From contig JAISJN010000015.1 of NCBI GenBank assembly GCA_031261505.1, positions 89,364-153,363 on the forward strand: a stretch of DNA of 64,000 nucleotides, read 5' to 3'. Below, in pieces: positions 1-8,718 of this stretch; the first letter of the stretch is position 1, and every line of letters begins with the position of its first letter. A model generated the notes under the pieces. The model worked only from the letters and a program-made list of their open reading frames with translations. It had not been told where the DNA came from and did not search any database. A program made the position numbers and the translations under genes. Origin of the DNA: Clostridioides sp. Lineage in GTDB: Bacteria > Bacillota > Clostridia > Peptostreptococcales > Peptostreptococcaceae.

Positions 1-2
1 TA

Positions 3-890
3 AATGTCGATTTAATAGAGGCGATTTCTCTAGGACATGATATAGGACATACTCCATTTGGGCATAAGGGTGAGGAATTTTTAGATGAGAAGTACTTTGA
101 GAACACTGGTAGGCATTTCAGCCATAATGTACATAGCGTTAGGGTACTTCAAGAACTCACTAACTGCAACCTAACATTACAGACATTGGATGGGATACTT
201 TGCCATAATGGAGACAAAGATTTCTCACATTATGAACCTTCCCAAATATACAATTTCAGCGAGCTCTCGAGAAGAGTTGAGGCATGCTATTTAGATAGTG
301 AGGCCGTGACTAAGATGAGACCGTGCACACTCGAAGGATGTGTAGTGAGAATTTCTGATATGATAGCCTATGTCGGAAGGGATCGACAGGATGCAATAAG
401 CGCCAAGGTAAAATTGGACAGGGATTTCTATCATGAAGGTATTTTAGGAAATAACAATAGAGAGATAATAGATAGAATGGTAACTAATATCGTAAAAAAC
501 AGTATAGGCAAGACATATCTAAAAATTGACGATGAAGTATATAAAGACTTCTTGAAGATGAGAAGGGAAAACAATGATATTATCTACAGGAGTCCAGAGG
601 TCGAAGAAGCTTACGACGGAAAAGTAAAAACCATGCTGTTCAGTATTTATGATAAATTTATGGAAGACATCAAAGAAGATAGAAGGAATTCGTATGTGTT
701 TAGACATCATGTAAACCTAGACAAGTTGAAAGATTTTTATTTGGACGAGTCTAGCGAATTGAAAGTCTCACCTGATGATTTGGTAGTCGATTTTATAGCT
801 AGCATGACAGATGATTACTTCATAGATGTATACAGGCGTCTATTTCCAGAAAGTGAAATAAAAATAGAGTACAGGAAGTATTTTAAGTAA
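3..890 (+). CDS. dgt: dGTP triphosphohydrolase-like HD-domain protein, 5' end outside the window
   Basis: The reading frame is open from base 3 and lacks its start. The first residues hold the HD metal-site signature GHDIGHTPFGHKGEE, typical of Dgt-type deoxyguanosinetriphosphate triphosphohydrolases, which cleave dNTPs to nucleoside plus tripolyphosphate. The following region (ISDMIAYVGRDRQDAI) fits the second helical part of the fold. A large internal ATG near 186 is not the real start, because the conserved HD motif lies upstream of it in the same frame. A U-tailed terminator follows at 1061-1102. The family assignment is firm. The exact nucleotide substrate cannot be told, as close HD phosphohydrolases differ in specificity. 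Confidence 0.85.
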   Translation, partial: NVDLIEAISLGHDIGHTPFGHKGEEFLDEKYFENTGRHFSHNVHSVRVLQELTNCNLTLQTLDGILCHNGDKDFSHYEPSQIYNFSELSRRVEACYLDSEAVTKMRPCTLEGCVVRISDMIAYVGRDRQDAISAKVKLDRDFYHEGILGNNNREIIDRMVTNIVKNSIGKTYLKIDDEVYKDFLKMRRENNDIIYRSPEVEEAYDGKVKTMLFSIYDKFMEDIKEDRRNSYVFRHHVNLDKLKDFYLDESSELKVSPDDLVVDFIASMTDDYFIDVYRRLFPESEIKIEYRKYFK

Positions 891-954
891 TCGCTGATCG
901 AAAGTTTAATTAGATATATAGACTAATGTGGTAATTTGTATTGCACAAGGATTG

Positions 955-1009
955 ATAAAATGGCCCTCACCCAACTTATGATTATAGGTTATGGCGAGGA
1001 CCATTTTAT
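955..1009. repeat. long imperfect inverted repeat downstream of dgt
   Basis: Arms 955-971 and 993-1009 pair over 17 bases with two mismatches around a 21-base AT-rich loop. There is no T-run directly after it, so it is less likely to be the terminator than the hairpin at 1061. Confidence 0.55.
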
Positions 1010-1060
1010 GAATCATTGGGTTAAATATATAGAACAAATGACTTGACTAAAAGTTGAGAT

Positions 1061-1102
1061 GCCTGGAAAAACCAGATAGTATGGTTTTTTTGAGGCTTTT
1101 TT
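1061..1102 (+). terminator. rho-independent terminator after dgt
   Basis: A stem starting GCCTGGAAAAACCA closes on TGGTTTTTTTGAGGC and is followed by a run of six T. About 15 bases further on is a sequence matching the tail of the dispersed repeat family (AAATCACCATTTAAGAGG, 1128-1145), so this terminator may sit inside a degenerate copy, as at 47353. Confidence 0.7.
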
Positions 1103-1177
1103 GCGTTATTAAATGGACTGAAATCGAGAAATCACCATTTAAGAGGATAAAAATTTTGAAAATTTACAAAAAAACTA

Positions 1178-1206
1178 TTGCAAAACACATAATAATGCTA
1201 TATATT
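1178..1206 (+). promoter_or_regulatory. probable sigma-A promoter of the hbd cluster
   Basis: TTGCAA (1178-1183) and TATATT (1201-1206) are separated by exactly 17 bases. This is the best promoter-like pair in the gap and lies about 100 bases before hbd. It is judged by consensus only. Confidence 0.5.
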
Positions 1207-1225
1207 TATTATAGAAGTATTTAGT

Positions 1226-1270
1226 AAGCTAAATATATGTAGGCTAAATATGGGTAAGGTAAATATATGT
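1226..1270 (+). repeat. three tandem 15-bp direct repeats in the hbd leader
   Basis: Units AAGCTAAATATATGT, AGGCTAAATATGGGT and AAGGTAAATATATGT follow each other without a gap, and a partial fourth unit (TAGCTAATC) comes next. They lie just downstream of the promoter and before the Shine-Dalgarno sequence, which would suit a repressor operator. The MarR protein encoded at 14283 is a candidate, by inference only. Confidence 0.65.
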
Positions 1271-1309
1271 TAGCTAATCAAAATTAAATTTATGAAGGAA
1301 GGGAACGAA

Positions 1310-2179
1310 ATGAAAACAATTGAAGATGTAAAGAAGGTATGTGTAGTTGGTTGTGGACAGATGGGTAAACAGATAGCTCTAAACAGTGCAAAATCTGGAT
1401 TTGAGGTTTATCTTACAGACTCTGTTCCAGCAGCAGTAGCAAATGCAATCGACTGGGCGAAAGATTATCTAGACGGAAGAGTTAAAAAAGGCAAGATGAC
1501 TGAAGATGAAGCAAAAGAAGCATTTAGCCATTACCATGTTGTCTATACATTGGAAGAGGCAGCAAAGGATGCGGATTTAGTAATCGAAGCGATTATAGAA
1601 GACCGTGCAATCAAGGATGAGTTCTTTGAAACTTTGAGCGGATTAGTTGCAGAAGATACTGTAATTGCAACAAACTCTAGTTTTATGGTTTCATCGCTGT
1701 TTAAAGACAAGGTTAAAAATCCAGCTAGATTAGCGAATTTACATTACTTTAATCCAGCTCTAGTAATGAAACTAACAGAGGTTGTACAAGGAGAACATAC
1801 ATCAGAAGAAACTATAAAACTATTGATGGATTTCTCTAGTAAGACAGGAAAAAATCCAGTATGGGTACGTAAAGAAATAGATGGATTTGTAGTTAATAGA
1901 ATCCTTCGTGCAATTACAAACGAAGCTATGTACTTGCTTACAGAAGGTATAGCAACTCCTCAGGAAATAGATATAGCTACAGAAAATGGACTTAACCATC
2001 CAATGGGACCTTTTAAATTGATGGATTTAGCAGGTGTGGATTTATCGTATCTAGCTGCAAAAAGACAGTTAGAAGAAACTGGTGTCAAAAAAATAGGTTA
2101 TGAAATTTTAGAAGAAAAATACAATCAACATGCATGGGGCAGAAAAACTGGCAAGGGTTGGTACGACTACTCAAAATAG
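1310..2179 (+). CDS. hbd: 3-hydroxybutyryl-CoA dehydrogenase
   Basis: This is an NAD(P)-dependent L-3-hydroxyacyl-CoA dehydrogenase of 289 aa that interconverts acetoacetyl-CoA and 3-hydroxybutyryl-CoA in the cytoplasm. The N-terminal Rossmann motif GCGQMG is at residues 14-19. The LHYFNP segment carries the catalytic His of the family. The C-terminal 3HCDH domain has the usual DGFVVNRI and NHPMGPF motifs. The ATG at 1310 is preferred over 1292 because AAGGAAGGG lies between them as ribosome site. It is the first gene of the CoA cluster, with thiolase next. The last 11 codons belong to a 42-bp unit that is repeated three more times after the stop. Confidence 0.93.
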   Translation: MKTIEDVKKVCVVGCGQMGKQIALNSAKSGFEVYLTDSVPAAVANAIDWAKDYLDGRVKKGKMTEDEAKEAFSHYHVVYTLEEAAKDADLVIEAIIEDRAIKDEFFETLSGLVAEDTVIATNSSFMVSSLFKDKVKNPARLANLHYFNPALVMKLTEVVQGEHTSEETIKLLMDFSSKTGKNPVWVRKEIDGFVVNRILRAITNEAMYLLTEGIATPQEIDIATENGLNHPMGPFKLMDLAGVDLSYLAAKRQLEETGVKKIGYEILEEKYNQHAWGRKTGKGWYDYSK

Positions 2180-2309
2180 AGAGTTAAAGCTAGCAAGGCT
2201 GGTACGACTACTCAAAAATGAGAGTTAAAGCTGGCAAGGGTTGGTACGAATATTTAAAATAGAGAGTTAAAACCGGCAGTTATGGTACGACTACTCAAAA
2301 TATGGATTT
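2144..2309 (+). repeat. four tandem copies of about 42 bp that include the 3' end of hbd
   Basis: Copies lie at 2144-2185, 2186-2226, 2227-2268 and 2269-2309. Copy 1 is the end of hbd with its stop codon. The others repeat GGCAAGGGTTGGTACGACTA-like sequence with scattered substitutions and one-base length changes, so they no longer extend the protein. The array fills nearly the whole hbd-thiolase gap. Confidence 0.85.
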
Positions 2310-2338
2310 TAAAAAAGTAGAGAGGATGGTATATAGAA

Positions 2339-3511
2339 ATGGAAAACGTTCTTAAAACAGCGGTAATTGTAGCTTATGGAAGATCTGCAGCAGGCCGCGC
2401 GAGAAAGGGTGGGCTAGCACATACAAATCCAGTGGATTTTGGTGCAGCTATATTAAAAGGAGTATTGGATAAGGTTCCAACACTTGACAAGACAAAGATA
2501 GAAGATGTAATCGTAGGTTGTGCGAAACCAGAAAATGTACAGGGATCAAATTTTGCGAGAATAATTGCTCTTCGTGCAGGATTGTCAAATGACGTACCTG
2601 GTCAAACAGTCAATCGCTTTTGTTCATCAGGATTACAGTCTATAGCGACAGCGGCTAATATGATCATGGCATCTCAGGCAGAAATTGTGGTTGCCGGTGG
2701 AGTAGAAAGTATGACTGCAATACCTATGGGGGCTACAGACGATTCTTTGAGAAGTAAATGGATGTTGGAAAACAATCCAGGTGTGTACACAGCAATGGGA
2801 ATTACTGCGGAAAACGTTGCTGCAAAATATGGAGTAACAAGAGAACAAATGGATCAAATGGCATACGAAAGCCATATGAAGGCTGCAACAGCGCAGGATG
2901 CAGGAAAATTTGATAGAGAAATAATTCCGATAGAAGTAGAAGATGCAGAGGGAAATAAGACTGTATTCTGCAAAGACGATGGAATACGCAGAACTACAAG
3001 CATGGAATCGCTCGCTTCATTAAAGGCATCATTTAAAGAAGATGGATCTGTTACAGCAGGAAACTCATCACAGGTGACAGATGGAGCTAGTTTTGTAGTC
3101 GTAATGTCAGAGGACAAGGCGAAAGAATTAGGATTAAAAGCAATTGCAAAATTCATAGGCTATGCAGTAGCTGGTGTTGACCCTAATGTCATGGGCATAG
3201 GACCTACGAAGGCGATACCGAAAGTTATGAATTTAACAGGACTATCAGTCGACGATATGGATGTTATAGAGCTTAATGAAGCATTTGCAGCTCAAGCAAT
3301 TCCATGTATAAATGAATTAGGACTAGACCCAAAAAAAGTAAATCCAAATGGAGGAGCATTAGCCTTAGGTCACCCACTAGGTGCTACAGGAGCGATTTTG
3401 ACTTGTAAAGCACTGTCTGAACTTAAAAGAACAGGCGGAAAATACGCATTGATTTCTATGTGCATAGGTGGCGGAATGGGTGCAGCAGGTATTTTTGAAA
3501 GCGTTGACTAA
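2339..3511 (+). CDS. thlA: acetyl-CoA acetyltransferase (thiolase)
   Basis: A thiolase of 390 aa, the usual family length, which condenses two acetyl-CoA to acetoacetyl-CoA or runs in reverse during acid breakdown. The nucleophile Cys95 is in [11 protein letters not shown], His345 is in [14 protein letters not shown] and Cys375 is in [10 protein letters not shown], so all catalytic residues are present. AGAGAGGA precedes the ATG. It follows hbd after the 42-bp repeat array and probably shares its transcript. A hairpin without a T-run (3525-3561) separates it from the permease gene. Chain-length preference cannot be read from sequence. Confidence 0.94.
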   Translation: MENVLKTAVIVAYGRSAAGRARKGGLAHTNPVDFGAAILKGVLDKVPTLDKTKIEDVIVGCAKPENVQGSNFARIIALRAGLSNDVPGQTVNRFCSSGLQSIATAANMIMASQAEIVVAGGVESMTAIPMGATDDSLRSKWMLENNPGVYTAMGITAENVAAKYGVTREQMDQMAYESHMKAATAQDAGKFDREIIPIEVEDAEGNKTVFCKDDGIRRTTSMESLASLKASFKEDGSVTAGNSSQVTDGASFVVVMSEDKAKELGLKAIAKFIGYAVAGVDPNVMGIGPTKAIPKVMNLTGLSVDDMDVIELNEAFAAQAIPCINELGLDPKKVNPNGGALALGHPLGATGAILTCKALSELKRTGGKYALISMCIGGGMGAAGIFESVD

Positions 3512-3524
3512 AATACATACAAAA

Positions 3525-3561
3525 ATGTGGCTATTTGTGACGTCTAGCTAAGTAGCCACAT
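3525..3561. other. intergenic hairpin between thiolase and permease genes
   Basis: Perfect 9-bp arms ATGTGGCTA (3525-3533) and TAGCCACAT (3553-3561). There is no U-tract, so it may be an RNA-processing or stability element rather than a terminator. Confidence 0.55.
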
Positions 3562-3590
3562 GAAAAACACTGTTAGGGGGGAAATAGTTA

Positions 3591-4916
3591 ATGTCAATTT
3601 CAGTTATAAGTTTCATTGGAATTTTAGCCGGGATCGCTGTATTCGTGTTTCTGGCAATGAAAGGCACGACAATAGTAGTATCTGCTCTTTCCGCTGCGTT
3701 AGTAATGATTTTAACATCTGGGGCAAACCCTCTGGGAATGCTTCAAGAAGATTGGGCAGCTGGATTTGCAGGATTTTTAAAGAGTTATTTCTTAATATTT
3801 GTACTGAGTTCACTATTTGGGAGAGTGCTTAGCGACAGTGGATCGGCAAAAAGAATCGCATTGTCGGTTTACCACATGATAAGTAAGAGTAAGAAAAACC
3901 AGAAGCTATTTGCTGTTCTGTTTGTACCTATGTTGTATATCATTTTAAGCTATGTTGGAATCAGTGGATTCGTTTTGATTTTCACCATCTTAAATATTGC
4001 AAAACAGATTTTCCAAGAATGCGATGTTCCTTGGAGGATGTACTGTTACGGAGGATCATCTGTCTTGGCAGTTGTCTTCATGGGTGGATCATTGCAGATA
4101 GCAAATATAGCAGCTGCAAAAATTTGTGGAACATCTACATCTGCAGCGATGCTGTTATCATTGATAGCAACTGGTATCTATCTAGCAGTTTTAGTATTAT
4201 TAGTTAAATTGGATTTGAAAAAGGCAGAAAAAAACGGCGAAGGTTTTATGGAAACTGGGGCAGAGTTCTTGAAAATAGAAAAGCCAGGTGTAGCCTTGGC
4301 TGATGAGGATGAAAGTAAATTACCAAACTTAATTCTCGCCATTATACCGATGTTAGCCATGGTTCTTTCAGCAGCTGTTTTCAATCTAGATATATTGATA
4401 TCGCTTGGAATAGGTATTGTTCTTTGTTTCGTATTGTTCTTTAAACGAATAGTGAGTATCAAAGAAACATTGACAGCTGGAGTGACAACATCGTTTGCAC
4501 CAGTTATGGGGGTTGCGGCTACATTTGCTATAGCTTCAGTTATCAAGGCTGTTCCAGGATTCGGTTTGATTACAGCAGGCCTTGGCACATTACCTCCATT
4601 ATTTAATGGTATTGCGTTGATCGGAGTTATGTCGTTTGCATTATCTTCTTCAAGTGCATCGATTCCAGCTATGGGACCATTGGCGTTTGAATCTTTTGTG
4701 GAAGCGGGACTTACACCAGCAGTTTCGCATAGGTTGATGTTGATATCTACATTCACAGCATTGCCACCACATTCTTCTGCAATCGCAAATGTGTCTACAG
4801 TAACAAAAATTCCTTATAAATCGTGCTTGGGAGTTTACATGAAGGCGACGTTGATCCCAGGAATTTGCGCCTTTGCCGTGTCATTAGCCCTTATAATGAC
4901 AGGGATATTCCATTAG
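3591..4916 (+). CDS. GntP-family carboxylate permease
   Basis: An integral membrane protein of 441 aa, almost entirely hydrophobic helices, with a short charged loop near residues 208-245. The segment LSSLFGRVLSDSGSAKRIA matches the GntP-type pattern of a conserved helix pair with a G/D/SG core. Relatives import gluconate, short-chain fatty acids or other carboxylates with protons. GGGGGG lies at a good distance before the ATG. Its place between thiolase and crotonase suggests that it imports or exports the carboxylic acid handled by the cluster. An overlapping frame from 3560 is a shadow. Family fairly sure, substrate unknown. Confidence 0.75.
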   Translation: MSISVISFIGILAGIAVFVFLAMKGTTIVVSALSAALVMILTSGANPLGMLQEDWAAGFAGFLKSYFLIFVLSSLFGRVLSDSGSAKRIALSVYHMISKSKKNQKLFAVLFVPMLYIILSYVGISGFVLIFTILNIAKQIFQECDVPWRMYCYGGSSVLAVVFMGGSLQIANIAAAKICGTSTSAAMLLSLIATGIYLAVLVLLVKLDLKKAEKNGEGFMETGAEFLKIEKPGVALADEDESKLPNLILAIIPMLAMVLSAAVFNLDILISLGIGIVLCFVLFFKRIVSIKETLTAGVTTSFAPVMGVAATFAIASVIKAVPGFGLITAGLGTLPPLFNGIALIGVMSFALSSSSASIPAMGPLAFESFVEAGLTPAVSHRLMLISTFTALPPHSSAIANVSTVTKIPYKSCLGVYMKATLIPGICAFAVSLALIMTGIFH

Positions 4917-5055
4917 GAATAGAACTATATAATAATATCTGAAAATAGATAAAAACATATAAAATACTGAAAAATATACACGAGCTTACTAAGAAAATTA
5001 TCAAACAGAGAAATAAAACAAGGACTTTAAAAATTGAGAAAGGAGAGATATAAAA

Positions 5056-5835
5056 ATGGATACTTCAAATAATTTTTTGTTAGCAGTAGAAGACGGTATT
5101 GCTACTCTAACTATAAATAGACCAGAAGTGAGAAATGCAATGAATACAGAGTGTTATGCAGAATTGCATAAGCTGATAGACTGGGCAGAAGCAGAAGAAT
5201 CGGTAAAAGTCATAATAATTACTGGATCTGGTGAGAAAGCCTTTGTATCGGGAGCTGACATTGTGGCAGTGAAAGCGCTTACAGGTGTAAAAAATATTGA
5301 TTCAACTTCTAAGAAGACTATGAAAGCTATTGAGGATTGCACTAAACCAGTTATCGCAGCACTCAACGGGGTTGCTTTTGGAGGAGGATGTGAGTTGGCA
5401 TTAGCCTGTGATATTAGAATTGTCGCTGAAAAAGCAAAACTAGGTCTTCCAGAAACAAGTCTAGGAATTATACCTGGAGCAGGTGGAACACAAAGGCTTG
5501 CACGTATAGCAGGAATAGGTATAGCAAAAGAAATGATTCTAGGAGGCCGTGTTCTAAATGCACAAGAAATAGTTAATTTCGGAATGGCTATGAAGGTTGT
5601 TCCACTTGAATCATTGATCGACGAATGCAAGACTGTCGCTAATACGATGATATCAAAAGGGCCTTTAGCTCTTTCAGTTGCTAAAAAGCTGATTACAGCT
5701 TCTATGAATACAGATATAGAAACAGGTTTACTTCTTGAGAATTTCGCATTCGGCGTATTGCTCGACAGCGAAGATAAATTAGAAGGGGCAAATTCTTTCC
5801 TTGAAAAAAGAAAGGCGATATTCCAGGGAAAATAA
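5056..5835 (+). CDS. crt: enoyl-CoA hydratase (crotonase)
   Basis: A crotonase-fold hydratase of 259 aa that adds water to crotonyl-CoA-type substrates. Both catalytic glutamates are present: Glu113 in GGGCELALACD and Glu133 in LPETSLG. The oxyanion-hole segments SGADI and GVAFGGG and the family motif IPGAGGTQRL are intact. AAAGGAGAG precedes the ATG. Together with hbd, thiolase and the acyl-CoA dehydrogenase it completes the four-step C4 cycle. Its stop codon TAA runs directly into TAACTTGAGAAAG, the head of the dispersed repeat family. Confidence 0.92.
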   Translation: MDTSNNFLLAVEDGIATLTINRPEVRNAMNTECYAELHKLIDWAEAEESVKVIIITGSGEKAFVSGADIVAVKALTGVKNIDSTSKKTMKAIEDCTKPVIAALNGVAFGGGCELALACDIRIVAEKAKLGLPETSLGIIPGAGGTQRLARIAGIGIAKEMILGGRVLNAQEIVNFGMAMKVVPLESLIDECKTVANTMISKGPLALSVAKKLITASMNTDIETGLLLENFAFGVLLDSEDKLEGANSFLEKRKAIFQGK

Positions 5836-5912
5836 CTTGAGAAAGATATCAATTTAATTAATAAAGGGTCTAACTGATTGGCAATGCCGAGCAGTTAAGA
5901 GAGGAGAAGCAC

Positions 5913-6698
5913 ATGTACGAAACAATATTATTAGAAGTAGAAGACAGGGTTGCAACTATCACGATTAACAGACCAGAAGTAAGTAATGCATTCGCTGTAG
6001 AGACTTATAGTGAAATAAAAAACGCATTGGAAGCTTGCAGTGAAAATGACGAAGTAGGTGCAGTTGTTATCACAGGTGTAGGTAAAAACTTCTCAGCTGG
6101 AGGAGATATTAAACGTTTTAGAGGATTGATAGATTCTAAAACATATATCAGCCCAGATGGAGTTTGGGGTGCAGGTCATATGGCGATGGCTGCACGTCGT
6201 TGCTCAAAACCGGTTATCGCTATGGTAAATGGCGCTGCTGCTGGTGCAGGCTGCGGTTTGGCTTTAGCTGCAGATTTTAGGATCGTTACTCCAAAGAGTA
6301 AACTCATAATGGCATTTATAAACCTAGGATTAACTGGTGATACTCTCGGAATGTATTTCTTAGAAAAAGCAGTTGGAACTGCTCGAACAGCAGAGATCAT
6401 GATGAGTGGAGACCCAATAAGAGGAGAAAAAGCATTTGAATACGGGCTTGCAACAAAATTAGTAGATGATGAGTCTTTTGTAGAAGAAACTTATGCCTTT
6501 GCAAAGAAAATGGCAAACCGTCCACTTTTCGCTATAAAACGTCAAAAACAGACTATTAATCAGTTCTTCTATCCTGATTTAGAGAAATTTATAGCATGTG
6601 AAGCAGATAATATGCACGCTTCATCTAAGACAGAAGATTTCAATGAAGCAGTAAATGCATTTTTAGAAAAGAGACCACCAGTATTCACTGGTAAATAA
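5913..6698 (+). CDS. second crotonase-family protein lacking both hydratase glutamates
   Basis: 261 aa with the crotonase fold (SAGGDI near residue 61, NGAAAGAGCGLALAADFRI near 106). Where hydratases have their two catalytic Glu residues this protein has Gly115 and Phe135. It instead carries an Asp143 in GLTGDTLG, reminiscent of the acidic residue that some CoA isomerases of the family use. It is therefore more likely a double-bond isomerase or other crotonase-superfamily activity than a hydratase. GAGAGGAG precedes the ATG. It sits between crt and the acyl-CoA dehydrogenase in the same run. Family sure, reaction inferred. Confidence 0.8.
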   Translation: MYETILLEVEDRVATITINRPEVSNAFAVETYSEIKNALEACSENDEVGAVVITGVGKNFSAGGDIKRFRGLIDSKTYISPDGVWGAGHMAMAARRCSKPVIAMVNGAAAGAGCGLALAADFRIVTPKSKLIMAFINLGLTGDTLGMYFLEKAVGTARTAEIMMSGDPIRGEKAFEYGLATKLVDDESFVEETYAFAKKMANRPLFAIKRQKQTINQFFYPDLEKFIACEADNMHASSKTEDFNEAVNAFLEKRPPVFTGK

Positions 6699-6760
6699 AT
6701 ACGACTGGATAAATTCTAAGGTAGAACCTAGATTAGTATAGAAACAGGAGGGAAGATATT

Positions 6761-7900
6761 ATGAGTAATGATTATTTAATGACACCGGAACAAAAGGATT
6801 TACAGCTTATGGTGCGTGATTTCGTCGAAAAAGAGGTAAAACCATATTCTGCAGAATGGGACGTAAAGGATGAATTTCCAGCAGAAACTTTTAAAAAGGC
6901 AGCTGAAATGGGATTACACCTCTTAGCCATTCCAGATGAATTCGGGGGAATGGGGCTAGATCATACAACTACTTGTATACTCAGAGAAGAATTGGGAAAA
7001 GGAGATGCAGGTTTTGCTGTATCTATAGGTGCAAATACACTTGGGTATACACCTCTTGAAATAGCTGGTACAAAAGAACAGATCAAGAAATTTTCAGAAA
7101 TAGTAGTGCCAGGAGAATTATCTGCATTCTGTTTAACAGAAGCACAGGGTGGATCAGATGCTGGAAACTGTAAGACAACAGCAGTTAAAGACGGAGATGA
7201 ATATATCTTAAACGGTACAAAGGCGTTTATCACAAATGGTGGAATTGCAAAAGTCTACACAGTATTTGCAATGACAGAAAAAGGCAAGGGCGTAAAAGGA
7301 ATGTCTGCATTTATGGTAGAGGCAGATTTACCAGGAGTTTCAGTTGGAGCGAAAGAACATAAGATGGGGATACGAGCTTCTAACACGACAGAAGTAATTT
7401 TCACAGATGTAAGAGTTCCAGCAGATCATCTGATAGGTAAAGAGGGCGAAGGATTCAAAATAGCAATGAAGACACTTGACAGAACAAGACCAGATGGATC
7501 GGCAACTGCAGTCGGAATATGCCAAAGAGCTATTGATGAATGCGTGAAGTACGCAAAGGAAAGAGAAGTCTTCGGAAGAGCAATAGGAAAACACCAGGCT
7601 GTTGCATTTATGATTGCAGATATGGAAATTCAGACACAGGCAGCTCGTCAATTGGTTATGCACGCAGCAAACTTAATGGACCACGGCATCTTTGATCCGA
7701 ATATAAGTTCAGTAGCAAAGACATTTGCGGGCGATACAGCAATGAGAGTTACAACAGATGCAGTTCAAATATTAGGTGGATTTGGATACAGCAGAGACTA
7801 TCCTATTGAAAAATTAATGCGTGATGCAAAGATTTATCAAATATTTGAAGGTACTAATCAAATTCAGCGAGTTGTAATTTCTGGAAATCTTTTAAGATAG
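6761..7900 (+). CDS. bcd: acyl-CoA dehydrogenase (butyryl-CoA dehydrogenase type)
   Basis: A FAD-dependent acyl-CoA dehydrogenase of 379 aa, the standard length. The CLTEAQGGSDAGN signature is present, and the catalytic base is Glu363 in FEGTNQIQR, as in short- and medium-chain enzymes. EtfB follows 16 bases later and EtfA after that, the arrangement of the clostridial butyryl-CoA dehydrogenase complex in which crotonyl-CoA reduction by NADH can drive ferredoxin reduction. Bifurcation is inferred from context. An acryloyl-, caffeyl- or isocaprenoyl-CoA reductase would look much the same. Confidence 0.9.
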   Translation: MSNDYLMTPEQKDLQLMVRDFVEKEVKPYSAEWDVKDEFPAETFKKAAEMGLHLLAIPDEFGGMGLDHTTTCILREELGKGDAGFAVSIGANTLGYTPLEIAGTKEQIKKFSEIVVPGELSAFCLTEAQGGSDAGNCKTTAVKDGDEYILNGTKAFITNGGIAKVYTVFAMTEKGKGVKGMSAFMVEADLPGVSVGAKEHKMGIRASNTTEVIFTDVRVPADHLIGKEGEGFKIAMKTLDRTRPDGSATAVGICQRAIDECVKYAKEREVFGRAIGKHQAVAFMIADMEIQTQAARQLVMHAANLMDHGIFDPNISSVAKTFAGDTAMRVTTDAVQILGGFGYSRDYPIEKLMRDAKIYQIFEGTNQIQRVVISGNLLR

Positions 7901-7916
7901 GGATGGGCTATAAAAT

Positions 7917-8702
7917 ATGAAAATACTAGTATGTGTAAAGCAGGTTCCGGATACTGCGGAAATAAAGATAGATCCGGAAAAAAATACACTTATAAGAGCT
8001 GGTGTACCGAGTATTGTAAATCCATTTGACGCCTACGCATTAGAGATAGCGGTGCGCTTAAAAGAGCAAAATGGTGGAACGGTAACAGTGTTGTCTATGG
8101 GACCAGAACAGGCAAAAGAGGCAATAGTAGAATGCCTATCTGTCGGTGCAGATGAGGGATATCTAGTCAGTGACCGTAAGTTCGGAGGATCAGACACCCT
8201 CGCAACAAGTTATATATTATCAAACGCAATCAAGAAATTAGGCGAATTTGATGTGATACTTTGTGGCAAGCAAGCGATAGATGGGGATACTGGGCAGGTA
8301 GGACCGGAGATAGCAGAGCATTTAGGATATCCACAGGTTACATATGCCCTAGATGCTAAAATATCAGAAGGAAGATTACAGGTAAAGAGGGAACAGGAAT
8401 CGGGTTATAAGATAGTTGAAGTGCAAACTCCCGTTGTCTTATCAGTAAGCAAGACGGCATTTGAGCAAAGGTTTGCCACAATAAAAAGTAAACTTGCAGC
8501 TCGTAGGAAGGTAATTCCTATGATTACTTCAGAGGATATAAATTTAGATTTTACAAGAGTGGGTTTAAAAGGTTCACCTACAAAGGTAAAAAAAACATTC
8601 ACTCCGAAGAGGAGTAAAACTTGCATTCGCATTGAAGAACCAGATGAGAAATTAGCAGCTAACAAATTGCTGGAAGCATTGTCAGAAGCTAAAATTATGT
8701 AG
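7917..8702 (+). CDS. etfB: electron transfer flavoprotein, beta subunit
   Basis: 261 aa beginning MKILVCVKQVPDT, the usual EtfB start. GGSDTLATSY (residues 90-99) and DGDTGQVGP (122-130) are the nucleotide-binding segments, and they resemble those of EtfB partners of clostridial acyl-CoA dehydrogenases. It would pass electrons between NADH, flavins, ferredoxin and the dehydrogenase encoded upstream. The gene is tightly packed with the dehydrogenase (16 bases) and EtfA (16 bases), pointing to one transcript. Whether it holds FAD in place of AMP, the mark of bifurcating forms, needs structure-based alignment. Confidence 0.92.
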   Translation: MKILVCVKQVPDTAEIKIDPEKNTLIRAGVPSIVNPFDAYALEIAVRLKEQNGGTVTVLSMGPEQAKEAIVECLSVGADEGYLVSDRKFGGSDTLATSYILSNAIKKLGEFDVILCGKQAIDGDTGQVGPEIAEHLGYPQVTYALDAKISEGRLQVKREQESGYKIVEVQTPVVLSVSKTAFEQRFATIKSKLAARRKVIPMITSEDINLDFTRVGLKGSPTKVKKTFTPKRSKTCIRIEEPDEKLAANKLLEALSEAKIM

Positions 8703-8718
8703 AAAAGGGGTGGTTTAG

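Noticed and set aside
955..1009. Miniature transposable element after dgt
   Set aside because: The inverted repeat is long, but I find no second copy in the window and no target-site duplication.
3560..3832. Second gene overlapping the GntP-type permease start
   Set aside because: It overlaps the permease in another frame, has no family motif, and the permease frame is unmistakably membrane-protein coding.
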